This document shows positions 29,247 through 39,288 of a DNA stretch of 64,000 nt, piece by piece; within the stretch, counting starts at the first letter, position 1; every line of letters starts with the position of its first letter. The stretch is from Schleiferiaceae bacterium (lineage in GTDB: Bacteria; Bacteroidota; Bacteroidia; Flavobacteriales; Schleiferiaceae): the NCBI GenBank assembly GCA_018401735.1, contig JAGYKI010000004.1, positions 62,001 to 126,000 of the forward strand. Direction: 5' to 3'. The translations under genes and the position numbers were made by a program. The notes under the pieces were generated by a model. It made no database searches, was not told where the DNA came from, and saw only the letters and a list, made by a program, of their open reading frames with translations.

Positions 29247-31691
29247 ATGCCAAGTATTAAAATTAGCACTCTCCACTTTGCTCATTTAGCTTTAGTCATG
29301 CTCATTTTGTGGCAGACGAATGTCTATGGCCAAACAATACTTAGTGGCCAAATTAATAGTTTCGATTCTCTTGTATCCTATAATTCTGGCCCTTGCGGAG
29401 ATGAGATAGTAAGTGCGGGACGCACAGCTTTTACCGCAGGTGATTTAGTGCTTATTTACAGTAAGCTCGAGGCGACTTGCTCTTTAACTAATAACAACAA
29501 CTTTGGAGATGTTCAAAATTTGAATGAAACTGGTCATTATCAGCTCGTACGCGTTCAACAAGTATTAGCTAATGTCCTTATCCTGTCTACAAATCTCAAG
29601 CATAATTTTCCCCTTGGTTCTCAGTTAGTTAAGGTACCTGAATATCAGTCGGCGCGAGTAAATACTAGTATTCATGCACCAAAATACACGAATGGTTTGG
29701 GGGGTATTTTGTGCTTAAAAGCAGATAAGTTTATATTAAATGGCACAGTAGAAGCTACGGGTAGAGGCTTGAGCGGTGGATTTAGTAGCGCCAATATGGG
29801 TTATGCTTGTGGTGCTACAGACTATTTTTATCCAGCATCAAATTTTAATGGTGCACCAAAAGGACAGGGAATTACTCCTCTTAATGGTGCCTATGCGAAT
29901 GGTCGCGGAAAAGCTTCCAATGGCGGAGGAGGAGGAAATAATCATAATGCCGGTGGTGGTGGTGGTGGCAATGCAGGCGCTGGTGGAAAAGGAGGTGATG
30001 AATGGTCAAATTGTACGCCAATAGCAAGTGTGGGAGGACTAGGAGGAGAGGACCTAGCAGTAGATACTAGTCGTTTTTATTTTGGCGGCGGCGGTGGTTC
30101 GGGGCATAATAACCTTAGTAATGTCAGCTCTGAAGGCGGCGATGGAGGGGGGTTAATTCTCATATTTGCCGATACAATAGAAGTTCTTTCGGGCTCGATT
30201 TCTGCCAATGGTTTAGATGGAAAAAGTATGAGTAATGGCGCAGAAGGCTCAGGGGGTGGTGGCGCTGGTGGAAGCATTGTTTTACAATTCTCAAAATTAA
30301 CAGGCAACCTTACTCTTAATGCAAATGGTGCTAATGGGGGCAACAGTACGGGCGGATCAGCTGGCCCAGGCGGTGGTGGTGGCGGTGGAAGCATTTTTTT
30401 ACCGCCCAATAGCGCAGTCGATTATAGTTCGGGATCCCTAAATTTAGCTTATAATGCTGGCAGTGCGGGGCATCTCGCCAATCAAAGTAATAATTATGGT
30501 AGCCTTCCTGGGCAAGCAGGTTCTGAGAACAGAAACTTAGTAATTCCAATTCCCATGTTGGGGGGAGGGCTTGCAAATCCTTCAAATATTTTGGGCAATG
30601 ATACTACGATCTGTTTGCTAGACTCTTTGCTATTGGTGGCTAATGTACCAGGACTTAAAACTTGGAGCACAGGGGCTACTAGCGATAGTATCTATGTAAA
30701 TAGTGCGGGTAATTACTGGATTGAAATTATTCAAGGGGCTTGTATTATGCGCGATACGATTCAGGTAGCCGTAATAAATGCACAACCTTTTAGTTTAGGG
30801 CCAGATACAAGCGTTTGCGGAGCCAGCTTTCGTTTAAGCGCACCATTAAGTGGAAATTGGTTATGGAGTACGGGTAACACTCAGGATAGTGTGATTACGA
30901 TTAGCCAAACGGGATGGTATTGGTTAAGTATCGGCTCTGCAAATTGTAACTATGTTGATAGTATTTATGTAGTGTTTATGCCTTATCCAGATTTTGATTT
31001 ACCCGCTGAAATAATTCTTTGTGAGGGTGATAGTATTAATTTATCGGCACCAAACGGTTTAATTTTCACTTGGAATGATGGCTACCCATTACGGCAGAGA
31101 TGGATTAATACTCCTGGATTATACTGGCTAGAAGTGAGCGCTGCTAATGGTTGTATAATGCGTGATTCGACTATAGTTTCCATTAGCAATGATTTGGATA
31201 GTATCGAACTATTTCATGGTAGTGACACTACTTATTGTATAGAGGAAGGAATTACTTTTGACTTTATTAATTTGGGATTAGACCTTGTTTGGCAGGATGG
31301 AGTGAATTCCAATGTGCGACGTTTTAGTAGCAGTCGTTTAATTTGGGCGGAGTATACGTCCCAATGCGGAATTAAGCGGGATAGTATTTTTATAGAAGCC
31401 ACGCAATGTGATAGTTGTCGAATCACTTTTCCAAATGCTTTTAGCCCTAATAGCGATGGACTTAACGAATTATTCTTACTCCAAAGTGTCTGTGACTTTG
31501 AAGCCTATCATCTTAAAATATTCTCTCGTTGGGGGGAGCTAATTTTCGAGAGTAAGTCGGAAAGTCATGCTTGGGATGGTTACTATAAAGGCCAAATAGC
31601 CATGGAAGGTTCTTATACCTACGTGCTAATTTATAAATTGCCATTTCAAGAAACCAAACAGAAACTCGGGTTTTTAAGCTTAATCCGTTAG
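29247..31691 (+). CDS. Large secreted surface protein with Gly-rich region, tandem Ig-like repeats and T9SS type B / gliding-motility-associated C-terminal domain
   Basis: C-terminus ITFPNAFSPNSDGLNELF...LKIFSRWGELIFES...WDGYYKGQIAMEGSYTYVLIYK is the CHU_C/type B sorting pattern; signal peptide-like N-terminus. Confidence 0.88.
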   Translation: MPSIKISTLHFAHLALVMLILWQTNVYGQTILSGQINSFDSLVSYNSGPCGDEIVSAGRTAFTAGDLVLIYSKLEATCSLTNNNNFGDVQNLNETGHYQLVRVQQVLANVLILSTNLKHNFPLGSQLVKVPEYQSARVNTSIHAPKYTNGLGGILCLKADKFILNGTVEATGRGLSGGFSSANMGYACGATDYFYPASNFNGAPKGQGITPLNGAYANGRGKASNGGGGGNNHNAGGGGGGNAGAGGKGGDEWSNCTPIASVGGLGGEDLAVDTSRFYFGGGGGSGHNNLSNVSSEGGDGGGLILIFADTIEVLSGSISANGLDGKSMSNGAEGSGGGGAGGSIVLQFSKLTGNLTLNANGANGGNSTGGSAGPGGGGGGGSIFLPPNSAVDYSSGSLNLAYNAGSAGHLANQSNNYGSLPGQAGSENRNLVIPIPMLGGGLANPSNILGNDTTICLLDSLLLVANVPGLKTWSTGATSDSIYVNSAGNYWIEIIQGACIMRDTIQVAVINAQPFSLGPDTSVCGASFRLSAPLSGNWLWSTGNTQDSVITISQTGWYWLSIGSANCNYVDSIYVVFMPYPDFDLPAEIILCEGDSINLSAPNGLIFTWNDGYPLRQRWINTPGLYWLEVSAANGCIMRDSTIVSISNDLDSIELFHGSDTTYCIEEGITFDFINLGLDLVWQDGVNSNVRRFSSSRLIWAEYTSQCGIKRDSIFIEATQCDSCRITFPNAFSPNSDGLNELFLLQSVCDFEAYHLKIFSRWGELIFESKSESHAWDGYYKGQIAMEGSYTYVLIYKLPFQETKQKLGFLSLIR

Positions 31692-31780
31692 ATGATGAAA
31701 TTTGGCCAACGAATACATTCTTTAAAGAAGATAATCCGCCTAAAGGGGCATCTGCGCAAGCGAAAAAAAACGGAGGCTAT

Positions 31781-32569
31781 TTAGCCAATAAAACCAATTA
31801 CCTTCTGGTTAAACTCCAAAGGCTTTTCCACATTTACTACATGGCCGCAGCTTTCGATAACCATAAGTTGTACTTGCTTTTTGGCATTTTGAGCCTGACT
31901 TACTAGCTTTCTAATGGAAGGTAAAAACATATGGTCTTCGTCGCCCATAAGGTATAAAGTAGGATGGGAGCTATGCTTTTCGCGATGCGAACTTAATAAT
32001 GGATTGATTTCTGCCGCCAGTTTAAACCAACGAATGAACTCTTTTTGATAAAGCTTTTTAGCCTCGCGCACAAAAAGGTTACGCGATTCTTTATGTTTCG
32101 ATTTTGGCATTATGATCCAAGCAAAAAGCTTGTAAAGCAAAATGTAAGGTACCACTGATTTACACCAAACGCCCAAACGCATTAGCAACTGTGAGCGAAA
32201 ATTTAGTTTAATAATGGCTCCACCTAAAACCATTTTAGCGACGCGTTCTGGGTGGTTTTCTGATATTTCTCTAATTATGATAGTGCCTAAAGAAATTCCA
32301 ACAAAATTGGATTTCTCAATTTGTAGGTGGTCTAAAACTTCTATTACATCTTCGCTAATATCTTCAAAAGTGTAAGTGGGAAAATTTTGCTTGCTAAGAT
32401 GCGATTTGGAATCGCCGTGCCCGCGTAAGTCAACCAAAAGCACATTATACTTTTCTCTGAAATCGCGAATTTGTCTAAACCAAATACTGCTGCTGCCTCC
32501 AGCCCCATGAATGAAGGTAACCCAATTTCTGTGGATGTCGCTATGGCGATATGTTTTATAATGCAACAT
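31781..32569 (-). CDS. Alpha/beta hydrolase
   Basis: FIHGAGGSSSIW, GISLGT nucleophile elbow, C-terminal SCGHVVNVEKP. Confidence 0.88.
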   Translation of the reverse strand: MLHYKTYRHSDIHRNWVTFIHGAGGSSSIWFRQIRDFREKYNVLLVDLRGHGDSKSHLSKQNFPTYTFEDISEDVIEVLDHLQIEKSNFVGISLGTIIIREISENHPERVAKMVLGGAIIKLNFRSQLLMRLGVWCKSVVPYILLYKLFAWIIMPKSKHKESRNLFVREAKKLYQKEFIRWFKLAAEINPLLSSHREKHSSHPTLYLMGDEDHMFLPSIRKLVSQAQNAKKQVQLMVIESCGHVVNVEKPLEFNQKVIGFIG

Positions 32570-32672
32570 AAGGTTTAAACAAGCTATTCTGATAATCGTT
32601 CACTGCCTATAGATATTGACAAATGAAAGATTAAATTTGCGCCTTCAATAGTACAATATTATTTTATAAAAT

Positions 32673-33383
32673 ATGGGAAGAGCATTCGAATACCGTAAAG
32701 CTGCAAAAGAAAAACGATGGGGAAAAATGTCGCGTTTGTTTCCGCGTCTCGCGAAAGCAATAACCATGGCGGCCAAAGAAGGTGGCGATGATCCCAGTAC
32801 AAATTCGGCTCTGCGCACCGCGATAAATAATGCCAAGGCGCAAAACATGCCTAAGGATAATATTGAGCGTGCGGTAAAAAGAGCAACTGGAAGTGATGCC
32901 GCCAACTATACCGAAATTAATTACGAGGGTAAAGGCCCACACGGCGTGCTTATATTTATTGAATGTGCAACCGATAACACCACTCGCACCGTGGCCAATG
33001 TAAAGTCTTACTTTAATAAATCGGGCGGACAAATAGTTCCCAATGGTTCTTTAGAGTTTATGTTCGACCGTAAAGCGGTTTTTGAAATTGCTATACCAGA
33101 AGGTTTTAATGAGGAAGAAATGGAACTCGAATTAATTGATTTTGGCCTAGAAAGCATTGAAGCAGACGAAGAGTCGGTTTATATTTATGGCGATTATACG
33201 GATTTTGGTACCTTATCTCACGCCTTAGAAGAGCGCAAATACGAAGTTAAAAATGCGAGCTTAAAACGCTATCCGACTACCGAAGTAGAATTTACCGATG
33301 AGCAAAACGTGGACATCGAAAAATTACTCGATAAGCTCGATGATGATGATGATGTGCAAGCGGTTTTTACCAATATTGCTTAG
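32673..33383 (+). CDS. YebC/PmpR family transcription/translation regulator
   Basis: [71 protein letters not shown]. Confidence 0.95.
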   Translation: MGRAFEYRKAAKEKRWGKMSRLFPRLAKAITMAAKEGGDDPSTNSALRTAINNAKAQNMPKDNIERAVKRATGSDAANYTEINYEGKGPHGVLIFIECATDNTTRTVANVKSYFNKSGGQIVPNGSLEFMFDRKAVFEIAIPEGFNEEEMELELIDFGLESIEADEESVYIYGDYTDFGTLSHALEERKYEVKNASLKRYPTTEVEFTDEQNVDIEKLLDKLDDDDDVQAVFTNIA

Positions 33384-33389
33384 GATATG

Positions 33390-33418
33390 AAAAGGTCGGT
33401 TTAGCCGGCCTTTTTTTG
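33390..33418 (+). terminator. Terminator hairpin
   Basis: AAAAGGTCGGTTTAGCCGGCCTTTTTTT. Confidence 0.75.
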
Positions 33419-33671
33419 TGAATTTAGTTGGGTACTTGATTTTTGGTTGTCTAGCCTTTTTGTACAAAATGTTTACTAAAAGCAATTGAAAAGGTAGCTT
33501 ATACTTTGCAAATAATCTTTGTAGATATTCAGAATGATACTGTCAATACTTAGGTCGATAGAATTGGAATCAAAGCTTTTTGATAGGGTTCTTTCAAATC
33601 AGATCAAAATCTAAAGATACGCGCAAGGTTAACTTTTAAATAAAGAGTTTAAAACTCTTATTCCAATAGAT

Positions 33672-34445
33672 TTATTTAAAAGAAATAAACTGGGCCTTAG
33701 TAGGGGTTTGCAGTTTATTGCCGCTTAATGCTCTCTTAGCTTTTTGTTTAAAGATATTCAGAACAAATCCGCTTGCCCAAATCATTTCCCTTTTGGTACC
33801 TCTAGCGGGAAGCACTTTTTTGGTTACCTCACGAGACCAATTGGTGAAATACTCGCGGTAGTATTTATCGGTCGGGTTTACCAGAACTTCGATTTCGTCT
33901 TTCCATTCGTACATCACTCGGCGTAAATTGGGATAAGTACCGTCAAAGATCCGATAGGCAAAAGAGTTGATTAGAAACTCTTCTAGGAAAAGACTACCTA
34001 AATCAAGACTAAGCTGGAAATCAACCTTTTCTTTTTCATACATAACAATCTTGTTGTCTATTTCTAATAAGACCCAGCGATGCGATTCCTTGGGATGTAA
34101 ATGTTCACCAATGAGGGAGGGAGTTTCTAAATAGCCTCTTTTTGCCACCCGTGAAAGTTCACTTACAAACTGCTGAGGATCTTCTACGTGTTCCAAAACA
34201 TGATTGCAAAAAACATAGTCGAATTCTTTATCTTTAAAAGGGAGCTGGTTTCCATCGGCCGTTATAAATTTTTGGTGAGGATAAAGCCTAAGGTCATCAT
34301 CACGATGGTAATTGGACTCGATGAACTTATCGGTGACAATATTGGCCCTTGGATGGGGATTAGATCCTCCTCCTACTTCTAAGACTCTTTCATTCTTACC
34401 GATTCTCACTCGGTAGCGGGAAGGAGGATTTCTTAATTTCATCAA
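33672..34445 (-). CDS. Class I SAM-dependent methyltransferase
   Basis: VLEVGGGSNPHPRANIVTDKF; FDYVFCNHVLEHVEDPQQFVSELSRVAKRG. Confidence 0.82.
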   Translation of the reverse strand: MMKLRNPPSRYRVRIGKNERVLEVGGGSNPHPRANIVTDKFIESNYHRDDDLRLYPHQKFITADGNQLPFKDKEFDYVFCNHVLEHVEDPQQFVSELSRVAKRGYLETPSLIGEHLHPKESHRWVLLEIDNKIVMYEKEKVDFQLSLDLGSLFLEEFLINSFAYRIFDGTYPNLRRVMYEWKDEIEVLVNPTDKYYREYFTNWSREVTKKVLPARGTKREMIWASGFVLNIFKQKAKRALSGNKLQTPTKAQFISFK

Positions 34446-34758
34446 GTTTGGTTTTTAAGTGTGAGTAAATATAGACAATCCTTAAGCATAAAGAGTAAAA
34501 GGATTTTATCTTGTCGCGATACCCATGACCGCATGAATTTTTATTGCGTCTTTGAATGGTACTCCCCGCCACAGTAAATCTGCAAAAGACAAAGTATCCA
34601 TCGTTTTTTGCATATTAACGTGAGGCTAATTTCGGAGGCAGACATCAGTTCCTCTGCAATTAGTTGATTAAAAAATAACCAAGCTCTACGTATTGACTTC
34701 AGCTATGTAATTGTGCTAAAGGGTGCCAAGTTTCAGATGTTATTTAATTTTCATGGTT

Positions 34759-35931
34759 TTACCGATCTTTTTTAGCAATGGAACCGCCATGCAGGATACT
34801 TTCTTTAATCGACCAGAAAAAAGGCAACCAAGGCATTTGATACATAATCTGTAAATCTTCGTCAAAGCTTGTTTCTTCGTCTAAAAAGCGCAAGATGCGA
34901 TCTAAGGGGTGTTTTTCAAACAAACGCACAAAGAGCTTTTTTGATAAATCTGGCTTCTGATTTAAAAGGCGCAGCAATAGCTGGTCGTAATATTTAAAAT
35001 TTGCTTTTTGTACGGGGCGCGGCAGTTGTTTTTCGCGCTTATGCAGATGTGCCGCCAAATGGGCACTGTGTTTTAAAATGTTTTTGAAGGCAAAGCCAGT
35101 GGAAGCTTTCGCGTTGCCAGCACTTAAACCAATAGGTATGATACGCTGCCCTTGGGGGTGAAAACGAGTAGCTCGATTCAGCTCTAGGCTCATCGGAATT
35201 TTATCAACTTCCCATTCTTCAATTTCATAAGCAGTGATACCCATTTCCGCTAGGTATTTTTCCATAATGGGAACAGATTCCTCTTTGCTAAGTACAGCCG
35301 ACCCAAAGCGGGTAAATTCTATGAGAGCCCTGTTTTCAGCTGTTGGCAGCAAATACATAAATTGCAAGGCGCCATTTTGAGGTACTTCAAAATCCATTAA
35401 AGTACAGGTGTCGGTATCAAAAACCGCTTTGTCCGTTTTAATACGCCAACCCACAAAACTCTGCCACAGTAATTCGCTACTTTTTAGTTTAGGCAGACGG
35501 CTATCGAAAAGCTTATCGCAACTAAAGCTTTCCATGGTAGTGCTAATTAGTAGCCGCTCTTTTTGTTCCTCAAGGGAGATGACTTTATCCCTTATTCTTT
35601 CGACTTTCGGATACTGTAATAGGATCTTATCTGCCTTAGCGTAAAAATCGGCCGAGCGTATTTGAATGTATTCGAAAGGTTTTAGATGGCTGATTTGCTG
35701 ATGAACATTATTAATCTTTGTCCAGCGATGATCGATTATATTTTCTACCAAAGGGTAAGCACTATCCTGGTGATCGGTCCAAAAACACCAAGTTCTATCG
35801 TTTGTATTTTTAGGATCGGGTTCAATTATTAATACCGAGAAGTCTTTCAGTCCATCAATATTATGGAGGGCTAGCAGTAAAGCGAGACTGCTCCCGCCTC
35901 CGCCGGCAAATATGAAATCGTAGTGCTTCAT
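34759..35931 (-). CDS. crtY: Lycopene beta-cyclase family protein
   Basis: HYDFIFAGGGGSSLALLLAL, NDRTWCFW, PIGLSAGNAKASTGFAF; ATG at 35931 overlaps the upstream stop (ATGA). Confidence 0.9.
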   Translation of the reverse strand: MKHYDFIFAGGGGSSLALLLALHNIDGLKDFSVLIIEPDPKNTNDRTWCFWTDHQDSAYPLVENIIDHRWTKINNVHQQISHLKPFEYIQIRSADFYAKADKILLQYPKVERIRDKVISLEEQKERLLISTTMESFSCDKLFDSRLPKLKSSELLWQSFVGWRIKTDKAVFDTDTCTLMDFEVPQNGALQFMYLLPTAENRALIEFTRFGSAVLSKEESVPIMEKYLAEMGITAYEIEEWEVDKIPMSLELNRATRFHPQGQRIIPIGLSAGNAKASTGFAFKNILKHSAHLAAHLHKREKQLPRPVQKANFKYYDQLLLRLLNQKPDLSKKLFVRLFEKHPLDRILRFLDEETSFDEDLQIMYQMPWLPFFWSIKESILHGGSIAKKDR

Positions 35932-37421
35932 TCTATAAAGGAAACCTTTTCTTGCCAATCTGCCGCAGCTTTAAAAATGCGATCGCGTTTGGCAAGATCC
36001 ATCTTATCTAAACTTTTTAGCATAAAGGCCATCCGGGGGTTATTCGCAAAGGTAGGACGATGTTGGTCAATAAAGCGCCAATATAAACCATCCATAATAT
36101 CGCACCAATCGCCTTTGGGGTAATGACTCATCTTACGTAAGTAATTACTGCCGGCAATATAAGGTTTGGTGGCAAAAAGGTCGCCTACTGCATATTGACT
36201 CATGCCATAAACATTGGGTTCCATTACCCAATCGGCACTGTCGATGTACATTTCCATAAACCAACGGTTTACCTCGTCGGGATGCAAGCCGCATAGTAGC
36301 ATGGCGTTTCCCAAAACCATTAGGCGTTCAATATGGTGATTGTAGGCATAGCTTTGAACTTTTTTAATTGCATCGTCAATGGGCGGAATGCCTGTATTAG
36401 CGGTGTACCAAGCCTCTTTCATTTTCCGCTTGTGTCCAAAATGGTTTTGGCGAAAGTTGAAATTATGATACATACCTCTTATAAATTCGCGCCAGCCAAT
36501 TAGTTGACGTACAAAGCCTTCGTAGCTGGGGAGGTGACTTTTTTCGGGAGAAAAATTTGCAAGTACGACCTCTAAAACTTCCATTGGCTGCAAAAGGCCA
36601 ATATTCAAATAAGGTGAAAGAGTAGAATGGAAGAGGAAGACTTGATCCGGTTCGAAGGCATCTTCATAAGGACCGAAATTATTTAGTTTTTGGGCAATGA
36701 AATCTTCCAAAACGAGCAGGGCCCCTTCTCGCGTGGTTTGCCATTGATAATAATCGAGGCTACCAGGATGATCTTCAAATTTCTCAGCAACTTCGGCCAT
36801 AACTTCTTGATCAATGGCATCGGCATCAAAATTAAGACTAGGAGGAATACCTATGTTTTTAGGCAGCTTTTTACGGTTATCCTCATCGAGACTCCATTTA
36901 CCACCGAGAGGTTTTCCATCGCTATCGAGCAGAATTTTCAATTCTTTACGCTTACGCTGATAGTATTGATAAAGAAGCGGTTTTTTAGTTTCTGAGAGAT
37001 ATTCTTTAAAGTCATCTTCTGAAAAGAGAAACTTAGGCGATTCTCTAAAAACAAGACTGAGTCCTTTTTCTTTTGCCCATGCTCGTAGTTGTATTTCAAA
37101 GAAAGCGTCTTCAATTACGTAGCTTTCAACCTGTTTCAGCTGAGGGTTTTTACGGTATAAATCATTGAGATAGCTAAAGTAATTTCCATCGCCAGCTTTT
37201 GCGGCTAATGAATGGTAGACTAAGTTATACCGCTTTTTTAAATCGGCGGCATGATGTCGCATGGCACTTAAAAAGAAAACCAGTTTTTGTTTGTGATACT
37301 TAAAATGGGTGCATAATTCCCAGTCCTCTGCCATAAAAATGATACAATCATTATCTAGCTCCAAAGCTTTATGGTTAGAAAAGAGGGAATCGCCCAAGAT
37401 TAAGACTAAGCGCTGCGGCAT
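35928..37421 (-). CDS. Cryptochrome/photolyase-related protein (prokaryotic (6-4)-photolyase/FeS-BCP-like lineage)
   Basis: LVLILGDSLFSNHKAL; HHIERLMVLGNAMLLCGLHPDEVNRWFMEMYIDSADWVMEPNVYGMSQYAVGDLFATKPYIAGSNYLRKMSHY...LYWRFIDQHRPTFANNPRMA. Confidence 0.88.
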   Translation of the reverse strand: MPQRLVLILGDSLFSNHKALELDNDCIIFMAEDWELCTHFKYHKQKLVFFLSAMRHHAADLKKRYNLVYHSLAAKAGDGNYFSYLNDLYRKNPQLKQVESYVIEDAFFEIQLRAWAKEKGLSLVFRESPKFLFSEDDFKEYLSETKKPLLYQYYQRKRKELKILLDSDGKPLGGKWSLDEDNRKKLPKNIGIPPSLNFDADAIDQEVMAEVAEKFEDHPGSLDYYQWQTTREGALLVLEDFIAQKLNNFGPYEDAFEPDQVFLFHSTLSPYLNIGLLQPMEVLEVVLANFSPEKSHLPSYEGFVRQLIGWREFIRGMYHNFNFRQNHFGHKRKMKEAWYTANTGIPPIDDAIKKVQSYAYNHHIERLMVLGNAMLLCGLHPDEVNRWFMEMYIDSADWVMEPNVYGMSQYAVGDLFATKPYIAGSNYLRKMSHYPKGDWCDIMDGLYWRFIDQHRPTFANNPRMAFMLKSLDKMDLAKRDRIFKAAADWQEKVSFIE

Positions 37422-37653
37422 ACCGAATGTTTGTATTAAAACTTGTGTGAGCCATAATTGTTGATGGCTTGGTGGTTTTTCGCTGAGATTTCTTGATTTT
37501 CCAAGGTTACAGAAAGCGTATTTTCATTTTTCTTTCGCATACGAGCTGCTCATCAATTTTCACGACCAATCTATCAGCGCTAGCAGTCTATAATAAATTT
37601 TAGGAGGTTTCTGGCTTCAACGAACTTCTCTCCTTTACCCGCGTTAAGGCTGC

Positions 37654-37800
37654 ATGAAAAAAGGTGATTTACCGACTAAAGTATGTGCGCATTGTGAGCG
37701 ACCTTTTACTTGGCGTAAGAAATGGGAGCGGAATTGGGAAGAGCTTAGGTATTGTTCGGAACGCTGCAGAAGAGAGAGAAAAAAACCGAACCCACAATAA
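37654..37800 (+). CDS. DUF2256-type small zinc-ribbon-like protein (48 aa), not in the supplied ORF track
   Basis: Hand translation: [48 protein letters not shown]; CxxC...CxxxC with the RPFTWRKKW signature. Confidence 0.85.
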   Translation: MKKGDLPTKVCAHCERPFTWRKKWERNWEELRYCSERCRRERKKPNPQ

Positions 37801-37828
37801 AACGAGGGGTGAAATTGGGAATAAGGTG

Positions 37829-37872
37829 TTTACTATGAGTTCGGCTCTAAACTGTCTTTACAATACCTGAGA
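37829..37872 (+). repeat. Possible half-copy remnant H of the TIR repeat
   Basis: TTTACTATGAGTTCGGCTCTAAACTGTCTTTACAATACCTGAGAC resembles the left arm TTACGTGAGTTCGACTATAAATCATAGCCTCAGA. Confidence 0.3.
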
Positions 37873-38070
37873 CAAATTAAATACATCTCGAAATAAAGGT
37901 TTTGCAAATTTTAAGGAGCCGATTTGGCGCAAAACTCATTTTTCGCAATTTTTTTGAGATTCCTCTCCTTAATTGGAAAAAATCAAAATAATTTATTAGA
38001 AATTTTGAATTTCCGCATTTGAGAAAGTTACAAAGTGGCAATTACCTCTTATGAAGAGCGAAATTTGAGT

Positions 38071-38742
38071 TTATATTTTCTCCAACTCCTTAAAAAACCA
38101 TGTTTTTAAGTCTTGTAAATTTTCAGGCCCAATACCATGACCTTGTGGGTACTCACGGTAGATGTGATTGATCTTTAACTGTTCTAGTACCGCTAATCCT
38201 TGGCGGGGAGCGGCGATGGGAATTACATCATCCTCTTGACCATGGGAAATAAAGAAGGAAATATTTTTAAAAGCGCCTTCCTTGAAAGTAGTGGGAACAA
38301 TTTCCTTTAAAATATAGCCGCTTAAAGGCATTACACATTTAAACTGATCGGGATAATTAAGTGCTAGGCCATAGCTTAAAATTGCACCCTGACTAAAGCC
38401 GAGCAGCCAAACCGGATTATTCTCTAAATTATGCGCCTTTTTATATTCTTTAATAAATCGCATTAGCAAATCACGACTTTCTGCTGCTTGAATTGTATCT
38501 GATTCTTTCTTTCCTAAATTATCGAAGTTTATCGGATACCACGCAAAGCCACCAAAACCTAAGTTTAGTGGCGCTCGTACGCTAACATAATGTACATCTG
38601 GCGAGAGGTAATCCTTTAATCCAAATAGATCATTTTCGTGACTGCCATAGCCGTGAACCATAACCACTATCGGAGCTTTAGCGCCATATTTGGCAGATGC
38701 GGTTTGTTGAACATAATGAAGGGGAAGGGTGATACTACTCAT
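38071..38742 (-). CDS. Phospholipase/carboxylesterase-type alpha/beta hydrolase
   Basis: VMVHGYGSHENDLFGL, LLGFSQGAILSYGLAL, ISHGQEDDVIPI, YPQGHGI. Confidence 0.88.
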   Translation of the reverse strand: MSSITLPLHYVQQTASAKYGAKAPIVVMVHGYGSHENDLFGLKDYLSPDVHYVSVRAPLNLGFGGFAWYPINFDNLGKKESDTIQAAESRDLLMRFIKEYKKAHNLENNPVWLLGFSQGAILSYGLALNYPDQFKCVMPLSGYILKEIVPTTFKEGAFKNISFFISHGQEDDVIPIAAPRQGLAVLEQLKINHIYREYPQGHGIGPENLQDLKTWFFKELEKI

Positions 38743-38745
38743 AAT

Positions 38746-39285
38746 TTAAAAAGGAAAACTGCCAATGGAAAGGCTATTTAGCTTTGGGTTTTCTTTCAGG
38801 TCGATTAGGTGCTTGATGGCAAATGCATTACTCGAAAAGGCGAGTTCTTCCCAAGGGATTTCCTTCAGCGAGAAAAAGGTTATTTCCGTGCTTTCGGGAG
38901 TAAGTTTAATATAATCACTTTGCATCTTTGCTTTGAAAATTAAGTAAACCTGTTGCGCTTTGGGAAGATTATACACGATGTGCAAGCCTTCTAGTTTTAC
39001 TTCGGCACCTGTTTCTTCTTTTACTTCACGTAGAGCGCCGTCTTCAATCTTTTCATCATTCTCTAAAAAGCCACAGGGTAAATTCCAGAAGCCTAAACGC
39101 GGCTCAATTCCACGGCGACAAAGCATTATTTCTTGGTCGTCATTTTCAATGATGCAGCCCACAATCATGCGGGGATTGTCGTAGAAAATAGTTTGACATT
39201 GGGAGCAGACAAAGCGTTTTCGCTCATCCCCGGAAGGGACAATGAAATCTATATGACTACTACCACAATTGCTACAAAAGTTCAT
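38746..39285 (-). CDS. NUDIX hydrolase with N-terminal zinc ribbon
   Basis: CSNCGSSHIDF...CSQC; Nudix box GFLENDEKIEDGALREVKEETGAEV. Confidence 0.92.
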   Translation of the reverse strand: MNFCSNCGSSHIDFIVPSGDERKRFVCSQCQTIFYDNPRMIVGCIIENDDQEIMLCRRGIEPRLGFWNLPCGFLENDEKIEDGALREVKEETGAEVKLEGLHIVYNLPKAQQVYLIFKAKMQSDYIKLTPESTEITFFSLKEIPWEELAFSSNAFAIKHLIDLKENPKLNSLSIGSFPF

Positions 39286-39288
39286 CTA

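Noticed and set aside
30077-30409. Proline-rich antisense ORF (MGGKKMLPPPPPPPGPADPP...)
   Set aside because: It is the antisense of the Gly-rich coding region of the T9SS surface protein; low-complexity mirror artefact.
32645-33032. Antisense ORFs over the YebC gene
   Set aside because: Fully overlap a confident CDS and encode no recognisable protein.
34609-34700. ATTAACGTGAGGCTAATTTCGG... as another repeat copy
   Set aside because: Only about 9 nt match the TIR; the rest does not align convincingly to the family.
37801-38070. AT-rich gap after the DUF2256 gene as a possible ncRNA
   Set aside because: No convincing hairpin-plus-T-tract or conserved block could be identified by eye beyond the weak repeat remnant.
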